From: Microbacterium sediminis
GTDB taxonomy: Bacteria > Actinomycetota > Actinomycetes > Actinomycetales > Microbacteriaceae
Assembly: GCF_004564075.1 (NCBI RefSeq)
Contig: NZ_CP038256.1
Location: 124,001 to 188,000 of the forward strand
Direction of reading: 5' to 3'
DNA length: 64,000 bases
Part shown: positions 46,461-54,841 of the stretch, one piece after another
How positions within the stretch are numbered: position 1 is the stretch's first letter
Layout: the number at the start of each line of letters is the position of its first letter
Notes under the pieces: model-generated
Database searches by the model: none
Told to the model about the DNA's origin: nothing
The model's input: only the letters and a program-made list of their open reading frames with translations
Program-made: the position numbers and the translations under genes

Positions 46461-47303
46461 GTGGCGATCGACAGGACCGGGCTCGGCGACTTCCTGCGCC
46501 GGCGCCGCACCGCGCTGCAGCCGGAGGACGTCGGCATGTCGCGCGGTCAGCGGCGCCGCACCGAGGGCCTGCGCCGCGAGGAGGTCGCGGCCCTGTGCCA
46601 CATGTCGGCCGACTACTACGCGCGCCTCGAGCGCGGCGACGGTCCGCTGCCGTCCGAGCAGATGCTGGCCTCGATCGCCCAGGGGCTGCACCTCACGATC
46701 GACGAGCGCGACCACCTGTTCCGGCTCGCCGGTCACCCGCCGCCGCCGCGCGGGGCCGAGAGCGACCACATCGGCCCCGGTCTGCTGCGCGTGCTGGATC
46801 GGCTGCAGGACACCGCGGCCGAGATCGTGACCGAACTCGGCGAGACGCTGCGGCAGACGCCGCTCGGGATCGCCCTCACCGGCGATCTCCTGCGCTTCAC
46901 CGGCGCCGAGCGCAGCATCGGCTTCCGGTGGTTCAGCGACCCGGCCTCCCGCGAGCTCTACGCACCCGAGGACCACGCCTTCCTGTCGCGACTGTGGGCC
47001 TCGGGGCTGCGGGAGGTCGTCTCGCGCCGCGGTCCCGGATCGCGCGCCGCCCACCTGGCCGAGCTGCTGCTGGCCCGCAGCGCGGAGTTCCGCGAGGTCT
47101 GGGATCGGCAGGAGGTCGGTCTGCGCCCGGCCGAGACCAAGCGGTTCGTGCACCCCGAGGTCGGCGTGCTGGAGCTGACGTGTCAGAACCTCATCGACCC
47201 GTTCTCGTCGCAGTCGCTCCTCGTCTACACGGCCGTGCCCGGCAGCGAGAGCCACGACAAGCTCGCGCTGCTCTCCACCCTCGCGCCGCGCGTCGTGCGC
47301 TGA
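46461..47303 (+). CDS. XRE-family regulator with MmyB-like ligand-binding domain
   Basis: 280-residue regulator starting with GTG 46461. The helix-turn-helix ([28 protein letters not shown]) is followed by a PAS-like MmyB domain that in family members binds fatty-acid-like ligands. An in-frame ATG 36 bp upstream would lengthen it, but GGATCGAGG fits the GTG better. It is divergent from the SDR and convergent with the membrane protein at 47311, with both stops inside one small hairpin. Confidence 0.9.
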   Translation: MAIDRTGLGDFLRRRRTALQPEDVGMSRGQRRRTEGLRREEVAALCHMSADYYARLERGDGPLPSEQMLASIAQGLHLTIDERDHLFRLAGHPPPPRGAESDHIGPGLLRVLDRLQDTAAEIVTELGETLRQTPLGIALTGDLLRFTGAERSIGFRWFSDPASRELYAPEDHAFLSRLWASGLREVVSRRGPGSRAAHLAELLLARSAEFREVWDRQEVGLRPAETKRFVHPEVGVLELTCQNLIDPFSSQSLLVYTAVPGSESHDKLALLSTLAPRVVR

Positions 47304-47316
47304 GTCCGGCTCAGCG
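47298..47316. terminator. Small bidirectional hairpin over two convergent stops
   Basis: CGCTGAG (47298-47304) pairs with CTCAGCG (47310-47316) over a 5-base loop. The stop of the regulator (47301-47303) and the stop of the membrane protein (47311-47313) are the symmetric parts of this stem. Confidence 0.5.
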
Positions 47317-48234
47317 GTGCGCGGCGCCGCGCCGCAGCGCCGAGAGCCCGAGCCACGCGGCGGCGGGCGTGGCGAGGATCGTGACCGCCAGCAGCAGCGG
47401 ATCGATCGTGGCGTCGTTCGCGAGCAGCAGCAGCGTGGGGCCCTGCACGGCGGCCGTGGAGCAGCCGATCCAGCCGAGGGCCCATCGCGTGCGGGGCCGG
47501 GCCGGCGACGCTGTCGCGAGCGCCGCACCGCCCAGCAGGGTGAGCAGCGCGACGACGACGAGCACCGTCCGCTGGGCGAGCGACTCCCAGCCGGCCAGTC
47601 CGGCGCCCGAGGGGGCCAGCGCCCAGAACACGGCCGCCGCGGCGAACGCGCCGAGGGCCGCGACCGCGGCGACGCGCGCCGCCGGCGGTCGTAGGGCGCG
47701 GGGCGGGGCCGACAGGAGCGCGCCCCACCGGCGGTGGGCGTAGTCGGCGAACAGCGCGGCGAGCGCGATGCCGTAGAGGGCGAAGCCGCCGTAGACGACG
47801 GCGAAGACCGCGGGCAGCAGGTCGCCCTCGCCGCCGGAGGACACGTCGCCGGCGATCGCCGCCTGCAGCACCACGCCGATCGGCAGGCCCAGCGCGATCG
47901 GCGCGAGGGCGCCGGTGGCCACGGCGGCGGGCAGCACGATCACCCACCAGGGCGTGCGCAGCCCCCACCGCTGCGAGAGGGCGAGGACGACGACCACGCC
48001 GATCGCGGCGAGCACGAGCGTGACGACGTTGCCGATCTCCATGCGGGCGTCGTGCATGTGCGACGGGCCGGCGCCGGGCACCATGCCGATGCGCGAGCCG
48101 GCGAGCCACATCACCTTCAGGACCGCGTACGGCAGGAGTGCGAGCACGGCGATCGCGGCCGTGACCCGGCGGGCGTTCGGCGACAGCAGGCCGCGGACGT
48201 CGCTCGAGGGGCGGGATGTCATGGTCACGGCCAC
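47311..48234 (-). CDS. Polytopic membrane protein of unknown function
   Basis: 307 residues with about eight hydrophobic helices (for example IAVLALLPYAVLKVMWLAG and GNVVTLVLAAIGVVVVLAL). No recognised transporter or enzyme motif is visible. The start is GTG 48234 or ATG 48222. The IS481-type element begins 9 bp upstream of the GTG, so the gene has been cut off from its native upstream sequence. Any transcription may now come from the element. Confidence 0.8.
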   Translation of the reverse strand: MAVTMTSRPSSDVRGLLSPNARRVTAAIAVLALLPYAVLKVMWLAGSRIGMVPGAGPSHMHDARMEIGNVVTLVLAAIGVVVVLALSQRWGLRTPWWVIVLPAAVATGALAPIALGLPIGVVLQAAIAGDVSSGGEGDLLPAVFAVVYGGFALYGIALAALFADYAHRRWGALLSAPPRALRPPAARVAAVAALGAFAAAAVFWALAPSGAGLAGWESLAQRTVLVVVALLTLLGGAALATASPARPRTRWALGWIGCSTAAVQGPTLLLLANDATIDPLLLAVTILATPAAAWLGLSALRRGAAHR

Positions 48235-48236
48235 AC

Positions 48237-48242
48237 GCTAGC
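48237..48242. repeat. Target-site duplication, left copy (GCTAGC)
   Basis: The 6-bp sequence GCTAGC directly precedes the element end TGTGATG and recurs at 49353-49358. It fits the NCTAGN target consensus known for IS481. Confidence 0.85.
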
Positions 48243-49352
48243 TGTGATGTCCAGGGACGTTGTTTCGGCGACACGGCTGTGAGGAGCTGATGGGCGAGGG
48301 CCTCCGGTTATGAAGTGGAGCTGTTGAGTTCAACCGCTTCACGAACCAGGAGGCCCTCATGTCCCACGCTAACGCTGCCCTGACACCACGCGCTCGTCTT
48401 CGGCTGGCGCGCCTGATCGTCGAGGACGGCTGGCCGCCGTCCCTGGCGGCGAAGATGTTCATGGTCTCGCCCGTCACAGCCAGGAAGTGGGCTGCCCGGT
48501 TCCGAGCCGAGGGGCCGACCGGGATGACGGACCGATCGAGCCGCCCACGGTCGATGCCGGCGAGGACACCGCTGCCCGTGGTCAAGAAGATCGTGAAAGC
48601 GAGGTGGCGACGCCGTCTCGGCCCGGTCCAGATCGCTGGCGAGCTCGGTCTGCCCGCCTCGACCGTCCACGCAGTCCTGGTGCGATGCCGGATCAACAGA
48701 CTCAGCCATATCGACCGGGTCAGCGGTGAGCCGATCCGCCGGTACGAGCATGATCATCCCGGCTCGCTGCTCCACGTCGACGTCACCAAGTTCGGCAACA
48801 TCCCCGATGGCGGCGGGCACCGTTACGTCGGCCGAGTCCAGGGCGAGCGCAACCGCGAGGCCACCGCTACCCGTCTGCAGAGCCGGAACCACCGCTATGA
48901 GCCGCGCCTGGGCACCGCGTTCGTTCACACCGTCATCGACGACCACTCCCGCGTCGCCTACGCCGAGATCTGCTCGGACGAGAAAGCGGACACCGCGATC
49001 GGTGTCCTGCGCCGCGCCGTCGCCTGGTTCGCCGACCGTGGCGTCCGCGTCAAGCGTGTCCTCTCGGACAACGGCTCCGCCTACAAGTCATATGCCTGGC
49101 GCGATACCTGCACCCAGCTCGGAATCACGGCGAAGAAGACCCGCCCCTACCGGCCGCAGACGAATGGGAAGATCGAGCGGTTCCACCGCACCCTCGCCGA
49201 TGGTTGGGCATATGCCCGGTTCTACGGATCAGAAGCCGAGCGCCGCGCGGCGCTTCCGGGTTGGTTGCACTTCTACAATCATCACAGGCACCACTCCGCG
49301 ATCGGAGGCCCGCCTATCAGCAGGATCGAAAACAACCTACCTGGACATCACA
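48243..49352 (+). mobile_element. Complete IS481-family insertion sequence
   Basis: 1110 bp, bounded by imperfect inverted repeats 48243-48265 and 49330-49352 (21 of 23 positions match; both start TGTGATGTCCAGG when read inward). It is flanked by the 6-bp duplication GCTAGC. It contains one intact transposase gene and looks recently mobile. Confidence 0.93.
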
Positions 49353-49357
49353 GCTAG
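48359..49357 (+). CDS. IS481-family transposase
   Basis: 332-residue DDE transposase. An N-terminal helix-turn-helix (ARLIVEDGWPPSLAAKMF) is followed by the integrase core with Asp141 (LLHVDVTKFG), Asp237 (LSDNGSAYK) and Glu273 (NGKIERFHRT), a DD(35)E spacing. The frame is intact. The stop TAG (49355-49357) lies outside the element, in the right copy of the target duplication, so the CTAG target supplies it. Confidence 0.95.
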   Translation: MSHANAALTPRARLRLARLIVEDGWPPSLAAKMFMVSPVTARKWAARFRAEGPTGMTDRSSRPRSMPARTPLPVVKKIVKARWRRRLGPVQIAGELGLPASTVHAVLVRCRINRLSHIDRVSGEPIRRYEHDHPGSLLHVDVTKFGNIPDGGGHRYVGRVQGERNREATATRLQSRNHRYEPRLGTAFVHTVIDDHSRVAYAEICSDEKADTAIGVLRRAVAWFADRGVRVKRVLSDNGSAYKSYAWRDTCTQLGITAKKTRPYRPQTNGKIERFHRTLADGWAYARFYGSEAERRAALPGWLHFYNHHRHHSAIGGPPISRIENNLPGHHS

Positions 49358-49358
49358 C
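49353..49358. repeat. Target-site duplication, right copy (GCTAGC)
   Basis: Matches 48237-48242 exactly and contains the transposase stop codon. Confidence 0.85.
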
Positions 49359-49360
49359 GC

Positions 49361-49402
49361 GCGGAAGAGGGGCGGCACCCGGGGGATACCGCCCCTCTTC
49401 GC
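49361..49402 (-). terminator. Terminator hairpin after hsp20
   Basis: GAAGAGGGGCGG (49364-49375) pairs with CCGCCCCTCTTC (49389-49400) just downstream of the hsp20 stop at 49414. The outer GCG/CGC bases extend the stem. It lies 9 bp from the IS element. Confidence 0.7.
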
Positions 49403-49413
49403 GATGGGGATGG

Positions 49414-49833
49414 TCAGACCGTGATCGCCGGCGCCTCCGAGCCGTGCTGGATCTCGACCTTGCGGGGCTTGGCCTTCTCGCTGATCGGGATGAGCACGCT
49501 GAGCACGCCGTTCTCGTAGCGGGCGGAGATCGCGTCGGTGTCGATGCCCTGGCCGAGGTTGAGCTGCCGCAGGAACGTGCCGGAGGCGCGCTCGCGGGTG
49601 ATCCACGAGACGCCCTCGTCGCTGCGGACGGTGCGCTCGGCCCGGATGGTGAGGACCTGGCCGTCGACGTCGATGTCCACGCTGCCGGGGTCGATGCCCG
49701 GCAGGTCGGCGCTGAGCACGTAGTGGTCGCCGTCGCGGTACAGGTCCATCGGCATCAGCCGCGGACCCTGCCGATCGAGCATCTGCTGGGCCACACGGTC
49801 CAGCTCACGGAAAGGATCGAAGAACATCGCCAT
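49414..49833 (-). CDS. Small heat-shock protein, Hsp20/alpha-crystallin family
   Basis: 139-residue ATP-independent holdase chaperone. It has a short N-terminal arm (MFFDPFRELDRVAQQML), the alpha-crystallin domain from about residue 27, the conserved GVLSVLIPISEKAKPRKVEI and a C-terminal I-x-V anchor (AITV). GAAGGAGGAC precedes ATG 49833. A perfect CIRCE element 74 bp upstream shows control by HrcA. Confidence 0.95.
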   Translation of the reverse strand: MAMFFDPFRELDRVAQQMLDRQGPRLMPMDLYRDGDHYVLSADLPGIDPGSVDIDVDGQVLTIRAERTVRSDEGVSWITRERASGTFLRQLNLGQGIDTDAISARYENGVLSVLIPISEKAKPRKVEIQHGSEAPAITV

Positions 49834-49906
49834 GATGATCGTCCTCCTTCGTCGGTGTGGCGCTGTTCGGCTCCAGAATCCGAGTCGGATCGACTCACTT
49901 CGATTA

Positions 49907-49933
49907 TTAGCACTCTCGGGGTGAGAGTGCTAA
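49907..49933. promoter_or_regulatory. CIRCE element (HrcA operator) of hsp20
   Basis: TTAGCACTC, 9 bp, GAGTGCTAA: both arms are a perfect match to the CIRCE consensus. It lies upstream of hsp20 on the minus strand, so heat induction through HrcA is expected. hrcA itself is not in the window. Confidence 0.95.
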
Positions 49934-49955
49934 CTTCTCAGCGAATCCGAAGCGA

Positions 49956-51152
49956 TCAGCGGAACATCACGCCGACGACGCCGACCACGTTGATGAGGAA
50001 CCACGCGAGCACGCCCACGCCGACGATGACCGTCGCCCACGACCAGCCTCGCCTGAGCCGCTGACCGGGCGCCGCCACGCCGCGCGGCGCGAGCGCGATG
50101 GGCGGCGGCGTGACCATGGCCTGCGGCGGGGCGAACGGGAGCGGGGGCGCCGTCGGGTCGACGGGAGCGATCGCCCCGGGGTCGGGCTGCGGGGCACGGC
50201 CGGCGGCCGCGGCCTCCGCGGCGAGGCGCTCGTCGCGCCAGCGGCCCCACTGCGTGAGCTTGTCCATGAGCGCCGAGACGACCGAGAACAGCCAGGCCCA
50301 CGTGGCGGGGTCGAGCGTCGACACGTCGCGCCGCGTGTACAGGAACAACCAGTCGTCCACGATCTCCACGTCGAGCTGGCCGACGTGATCGATGAAGCGG
50401 GCCATGATGTCGGGCGTGAACAGGTACAGCGCGTCGCGCTCGTAACCTTGCGGGCAGTACAGCGCGAAGTGCTGGTCGAAGTCGCCCTCGAGGCTCAGGC
50501 GCTGGTCCTTGTCGAAGGTGATCGGCAGGTTCGTGCCGAAGACGCTGTTGTTGCCGAGCGCGTCGAGCACGATGTGCGGCAGGGGCGTGTCCAGGTGGAT
50601 GGCCACATAGCCCCAGCGGTGCGTGGTCTGCTCCTTGCCCGATCCCGTCGTGTACCGGTAGTTCGCGAACTCCACGAAGCGCGGGCGCTGTCCGCGCACC
50701 CGCAGGTGGGCCCGGCGATCGCTGCCGCGGTTGAAGATCATGCCCGGCAGCCGGGGGTCCTCGGCCTGCGGCAGGAAGGACATGCCGTTGGCGCGGGCGA
50801 AGCGGTCCAGCCGGTAGCCGGTGTCGTTGCGTCCGCGCAGCACGCCGCGCAGCAGCAACACGATCATCACCGTGGGCACGGCGAGGAACATGAACGGCAC
50901 GAACAGGGCCGGCATGAGCTCCGGGGTGCCGCCCATCACGGTCATCATGAGCGGCAGCATCGCCAGGCCGGTGAGCACGAAGATCGCGCAGAACGCGATC
51001 ATGAACGCGACGAGGCAGCCCTGCCCCCAGCCGGGTCCGCCGCCGCGGCGCGCGACCTCGTCGTTCCAGGCCTTGACGGCCGCCCGGTCCACGGGATCCG
51101 TGAGCGGACGCGCGTCGAATCGATACGCGGGCTGCGGGGCGGGCGTGCTCAC
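49956..51152 (-). CDS. Membrane protein of unknown function with Pro-rich region
   Basis: 398 residues from GTG 51152. Two membrane helices are near the N-terminus (about residues 47-70 and 80-103), then a soluble domain with YRYTTGSGKEQTTHRWGYVAI and HLDTPLPHIVLDALGNN. A Pro/Ala-rich linker follows (about 300-350), and a final helix (WATVIVGVGVLAWFLI) sits near the C-terminus. No family is recognised. It ends 23 bp from the CIRCE element and is probably not part of the heat-shock unit. Confidence 0.8.
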   Translation of the reverse strand: MSTPAPQPAYRFDARPLTDPVDRAAVKAWNDEVARRGGGPGWGQGCLVAFMIAFCAIFVLTGLAMLPLMMTVMGGTPELMPALFVPFMFLAVPTVMIVLLLRGVLRGRNDTGYRLDRFARANGMSFLPQAEDPRLPGMIFNRGSDRRAHLRVRGQRPRFVEFANYRYTTGSGKEQTTHRWGYVAIHLDTPLPHIVLDALGNNSVFGTNLPITFDKDQRLSLEGDFDQHFALYCPQGYERDALYLFTPDIMARFIDHVGQLDVEIVDDWLFLYTRRDVSTLDPATWAWLFSVVSALMDKLTQWGRWRDERLAAEAAAAGRAPQPDPGAIAPVDPTAPPLPFAPPQAMVTPPPIALAPRGVAAPGQRLRRGWSWATVIVGVGVLAWFLINVVGVVGVMFR

Positions 51153-51234
51153 CCTGACACCGTACGGCAGGGCGGCCCGGGATCGGCGGAGCAGAGGTGC
51201 CCATCGGGGCCGCGGATGGGGCGCCCGCGTTCGA

Positions 51235-51283
51235 ATGCAGAAAACTGCCCAGATCGGCCGATCGATCGAGCGGATTTCTGCAT
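51235..51283. promoter_or_regulatory. Inverted repeat upstream of the YcaQ-type gene
   Basis: ATGCAGAAA (51235-51243) and TTTCTGCAT (51275-51283) are perfect 9-bp inverted repeats 31 bp apart. The spacer holds a further palindrome, GATCGGCCGATC (51252-51263). It lies 58 bp before the ATG at 51341 and 83 bp from the divergent gene start. It could be an operator pair. Confidence 0.45.
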
Positions 51284-51340
51284 CCGGAGGATCGGCCGGC
51301 GCCGCTACCGCGCGCGGGGCGGGGGTGGCACGATCGGGGC

Positions 51341-52417
51341 ATGCTGACGCTGAGCCGCGAGGAGGCGCGCCGGATCGCCGTGCGCGCGCAGTTCCTCGAC
51401 GCGTACCGGCCGGAGTCGCTGCTCGAGGTGATGGATCAGCTCACCGGGGTGCAGATCGATCCGACCACCGCGATCGCGCGCAGCCAGGAGCTCGTGCTGT
51501 GGTCGCGCCTCGGCGACGCCTTCAGCCCCGCCGACCTCGCCCACGCCCTCGAGGTGGAGCGCACGGTCGCCGAGCACGTCACGCTGCTGCGCCCGATGGC
51601 CGACATGGGGATTGTGCTCGCGGTCGCGGACGAGTGGGTCCACCCCTCCACGCGCGCGTGGGTCGAGGCGAACGCCGGATTCCGCGATCGGATCCTCGCC
51701 CGGCTGTGCGCGGGCGGCGCCCAGACGACGGCGACGCTGCCGAACGATCCGGAGGTGCCGTACGCCTCGACCGGATGGGACGACGAGCGCAACACCGGCC
51801 GGATGCTCGAGGTGCTGTGCCTGCGCGGTGAGGTGGCGGTGTCGGGGCGGGAGGGCCGGCGGCGGCTGTGGGATCTCGCCGAGCGCGTGTACCCGGCGGA
51901 CCTGCACGTGCCGCCGCCGGACGAGGCCCGCGCGATCCGCGACGAGCGCCGCCTGCTGTCGCTGGGCATCGCGCGCGAGAAGCCGCTGCGGTCGCCTGCC
52001 GAGCCGTCGCCGCTCGGGCCGATCGGGCTCGAGGCCGTGGTCGAGGGCGTCGAGGGCACGTGGCGGGTGCATCCCGACGTCCTCGGCGCCGAATGGGCGG
52101 GCGATCGGGCCGCGCTGCTGTCGCCGTTCGACCGGATGGTCTACGACCGCGACCGCGCCCTCGACCTGTTCGACTTCGAGTACGTCCTCGAGATGTACAA
52201 GCCCGCGGCGCAGCGCCGGTGGGGCTACTTCGCGCTGCCGATCCTCGTGGGCGACCGCCTGATCGGCAAGCTCGATGCGAAGGCCGACCGCAAGAAGGGC
52301 GTGCTCACGATCAACGCCGTGCACGAGGACATCCCGTTCTCGCCGTCCGACGCCGACGCGGTCGACGCCGAGATCGCCGCGCTCGCCGACTGGCTCGGCC
52401 TCGAGCTGCGCCGCTGA
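51341..52417 (+). CDS. Winged-helix DNA glycosylase-like protein, YcaQ/AlkZ family
   Basis: 358-residue HTH_42-family protein. The family includes interstrand-crosslink glycosylases YcaQ/AlkX and AlkZ. The N-terminal LSREEARRIAVRAQFLD, the QxD-like VQIDPTTAI (the QVD/QID catalytic region of the family) and the C-terminal LLSPFDRMVYDRDRALDLFDFEYVLEMY support this. A role in repair of alkylated or crosslinked DNA is likely. The gene is convergent with the MFS gene, 1 bp apart. Confidence 0.87.
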   Translation: MLTLSREEARRIAVRAQFLDAYRPESLLEVMDQLTGVQIDPTTAIARSQELVLWSRLGDAFSPADLAHALEVERTVAEHVTLLRPMADMGIVLAVADEWVHPSTRAWVEANAGFRDRILARLCAGGAQTTATLPNDPEVPYASTGWDDERNTGRMLEVLCLRGEVAVSGREGRRRLWDLAERVYPADLHVPPPDEARAIRDERRLLSLGIAREKPLRSPAEPSPLGPIGLEAVVEGVEGTWRVHPDVLGAEWAGDRAALLSPFDRMVYDRDRALDLFDFEYVLEMYKPAAQRRWGYFALPILVGDRLIGKLDAKADRKKGVLTINAVHEDIPFSPSDADAVDAEIAALADWLGLELRR

Positions 52418-52418
52418 G

Positions 52419-53684
52419 TCACGCCGCGCCGGCGGCCCAGGTGTCGGGGGTGCCGATGCGGGTGAGCGGTCGGAACAGGGCCAGGGCGATCGCCACGCCC
52501 ACGAGGACCAGCGCGAGCACGAGGAGCGTCGTCGCGAGGCCGACACCCGAGAGCAGGCCGGAGCCGACGAGGGGCGCGAGGGGGAACGAGGCGGCGCCCG
52601 ACAGGGCGGCCACCGACGAAAAGCGGCCCTGCATCTGCTCCGGGGTGATCACGGCGGCGTAGGAGAAGATCGACGCGTTCAGGGCCGGGGCCAGCAGGTA
52701 GGCGACGGAGTAGCAGGCGAGGATCGCGCCGTACGTGGGGAAGATCGCCATGGCCAGGAAGGCGAGCGACATCACGGCCATGCACGCGGGCACGATCACG
52801 CCCGTGCGCACCCGCTGGACGATCAGCGGCGCGAGGAAGGAGCCGATCAGCAGCGAGGCGCCGATCATCGTGCTGAGCAGGCCGATGAGGAACGGATCGG
52901 TGCCGCGGTCGGCGAGGTCGAGGGTCACGGCGACCGTCGAGCCGTTGCTGGCGGTGTTGAGGACGATCGCGAGGGCGATCATCACGACGAACAGGGGCTG
53001 GGAGCCGACGTACCGCAGCCCCTCGACCAGCGCCGCGACAGGGTGCGTGCGCCGCGCCTCGCCGAGGTCGCCGTTGAGCGGGCGGCGGATGAGCACCGCT
53101 CCGATCGCGGCGACGAGGTTGCCGATCGCCGAGCCGAGCAGCGGCAGGGCGTGCGACACGGCGTAGAGCAGCCCGCCGACCGGCCCGGAGATCAGCGCCG
53201 CCACCGACTCACGGCCCTCGACGGTGGCCCGCGCCGCGGGCATCTGCTCGGCCGGGACGACCGATCGCAACCCGCCGTCGTCCGCCGGGCCGACGAACGC
53301 GGTGGCGACCTGCGACCCGAACGACACGATCGCCAGGTGCACCGGATGCAGCGCCCCCATCCACAGGGCGCCCGCGGCGGTGAGCCAGAGCGCTCCCGCC
53401 ACGCCGGCGGCGATGAGGATGAGCGTGCGCCGGTCGACGCGATCGGCGACGACACCGGCGGGGAGGGTCGCGAGCAGGTAGCCGGCCCCGCCGACCGCCG
53501 AGATGATGCCGGCGGAGAGCACGTCGCCCGTGATGGCGAGGGCCACGAGCGGGATCGCGAACCCCGCGATCCCCATGCCGAGCGAGCGTGCCGTGAGGCC
53601 GGTCATCAGGAGCAGGTACGCGCGGTTGCGCAGCAGCCGCGGCGCGGGGGAGGCGGGGGCCGGGGCGTGCACGTCGGTGGTCAT
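52419..53684 (-). CDS. MFS transporter
   Basis: 421-residue major-facilitator protein of the type often annotated as an efflux permease, with twelve expected helices. The motif-A-like loop VADRVDRRTLILIAAG between helices 2 and 3 is clear. The start ATG 53684 excludes the palindromic operator at 53701-53746. It is divergent from the ArsR-type regulator, which probably represses it. Confidence 0.92.
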   Translation of the reverse strand: MTTDVHAPAPASPAPRLLRNRAYLLLMTGLTARSLGMGIAGFAIPLVALAITGDVLSAGIISAVGGAGYLLATLPAGVVADRVDRRTLILIAAGVAGALWLTAAGALWMGALHPVHLAIVSFGSQVATAFVGPADDGGLRSVVPAEQMPAARATVEGRESVAALISGPVGGLLYAVSHALPLLGSAIGNLVAAIGAVLIRRPLNGDLGEARRTHPVAALVEGLRYVGSQPLFVVMIALAIVLNTASNGSTVAVTLDLADRGTDPFLIGLLSTMIGASLLIGSFLAPLIVQRVRTGVIVPACMAVMSLAFLAMAIFPTYGAILACYSVAYLLAPALNASIFSYAAVITPEQMQGRFSSVAALSGAASFPLAPLVGSGLLSGVGLATTLLVLALVLVGVAIALALFRPLTRIGTPDTWAAGAA

Positions 53685-53700
53685 GCCGATGACGATAGAC

Positions 53701-53746
53701 CCGCAACAACACTTGCGCAATAGTTCTTGCGCAAACTGTGTTGCGG
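53701..53746. promoter_or_regulatory. Four-part symmetric operator between MFS and ArsR-type genes
   Basis: CCGCAACA (53701-53708), TTGCGCAA (53713-53720), TTGCGCAA (53727-53734) and TGTTGCGG (53739-53746). The outer arms are perfect inverted repeats, the inner octamers are identical self-palindromes, and the spacers are 4, 6 and 4 bp. The whole 46 bp is mirror-symmetric, suggesting cooperative binding of two regulator dimers over the divergent promoters. Confidence 0.8.
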
Positions 53747-53765
53747 ATATCGCTACGCTGGCCGC

Positions 53766-54365
53766 ATGGCGAAGGAGTACCAGCCGTTCGAGGTCACCGA
53801 GGTCGCGATGATGCGCGCCCTCGCCCACCCCGTCCGGCAGCAGATCCTCGCCGAGCTCGTGAGCAGGCGGCAGGGGCGTGCCGCCGACCTGGCCGACGCG
53901 CTCGAGCTGCCGGCGAACTCCGTGAGCTTCCACCTGCGCACGCTCGCCAAGGCGGGGCTGATCGTCGAGGCGCCGGAGCTTGCGCGCGACAAGCGCGATC
54001 GCGTCTGGAAGCCGCTGTCGACCGACGGCTACACCCTCACCGACTCCTCGCCGGGTATTCCCATGGTGACGGCGCCGGTCATGCGCTGGCTTCGCGCCCT
54101 CTTCGCCGGCGACGATGCGGCCTTCCTCGGCGAGAAGGACGAGACGGTCCACGTCGTCAGCGTGAGCCAGGGGCCCATGACGAAGGAAGAGGCACAGGAG
54201 TTCCTCGACGAGGTGAACGAGCTGATCCGCCGCCGCGGCGAACGGCTGCGCGACGCGCGGGACGAGGATCGCAGCGTCGCGCGTCCGATGTATCAGACGG
54301 TCTTCGCGCTGGGCCCGCTGCTGCGCTCGCGCCGCGAGACGGACGGTTCGCGAGAAAAGGCCTGA
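53766..54365 (+). CDS. ArsR-type winged-helix regulator
   Basis: 199-residue regulator. The N-terminal ALAHPVRQQILAELVSRRQGRAADLADALELPANSVSFHLRTLAKAGLI-type winged helix occupies about residues 15-65 (key part ELPANSVSFHLRTLAKAG). The C-terminal domain is rich in acidic and Arg residues. No metal-binding cysteine motif is present, so it probably senses an organic ligand. It starts 20 bp from the symmetric operator and likely controls itself and the divergent MFS gene. Confidence 0.9.
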   Translation: MAKEYQPFEVTEVAMMRALAHPVRQQILAELVSRRQGRAADLADALELPANSVSFHLRTLAKAGLIVEAPELARDKRDRVWKPLSTDGYTLTDSSPGIPMVTAPVMRWLRALFAGDDAAFLGEKDETVHVVSVSQGPMTKEEAQEFLDEVNELIRRRGERLRDARDEDRSVARPMYQTVFALGPLLRSRRETDGSREKA

Positions 54366-54473
54366 TCGGCTAGACTGCGAAGGTTGTGCGGCCTCGCGCC
54401 GCGCGACGTGCAACACACCCTCCTGCCGTCGGGAAATGCCCGGCGGCCGATTGAGTCCGAAGGAGGTGGGTCA

Positions 54474-54836
54474 GTGACGCACCAGTACGAGCTCATGGCT
54501 ATTCTTCAGCCGGAGATCGACGAGCGCCAGGTTCCCACGATTCTCGACAAGTTCCTGAAGGTCATCACGGATGCTGATGGCACGATCGACAACGTCGACG
54601 TCTGGGGCAAGCGCCGTCTCGCTTACGAGATCCAGAAGAAGAACGAGGGCATCTACGCCGTCGTCAACTTCACCGCGACCAGCGCCGCCACGCAGGAGCT
54701 GGACCGCCAGCTCGGCCTGAGCGAGCAGTTCATGCGCACCAAGGTGCTGCGCGCCGAGGAGGCCATCGCGATGGTCGCTTCCGAGGCCAAGCGTGCGGAG
54801 GCCAAGGCCGCGCGCAAGACGGCGGCGAAGGCCTAA
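54474..54836 (+). CDS. rpsF: 30S ribosomal protein S6
   Basis: 120-residue S6, starting with GTG 54474 behind a near-perfect ribosome site AAGGAGGT (54460-54467). [18 protein letters not shown] and [21 protein letters not shown] are diagnostic; the Ala/Lys-rich tail is usual in actinobacteria. It is first in the conserved operon rpsF-ssb-rpsR-rplI, with 5 bp to ssb. Confidence 0.98.
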   Translation: MTHQYELMAILQPEIDERQVPTILDKFLKVITDADGTIDNVDVWGKRRLAYEIQKKNEGIYAVVNFTATSAATQELDRQLGLSEQFMRTKVLRAEEAIAMVASEAKRAEAKAARKTAAKA

Positions 54837-54841
54837 GCACC

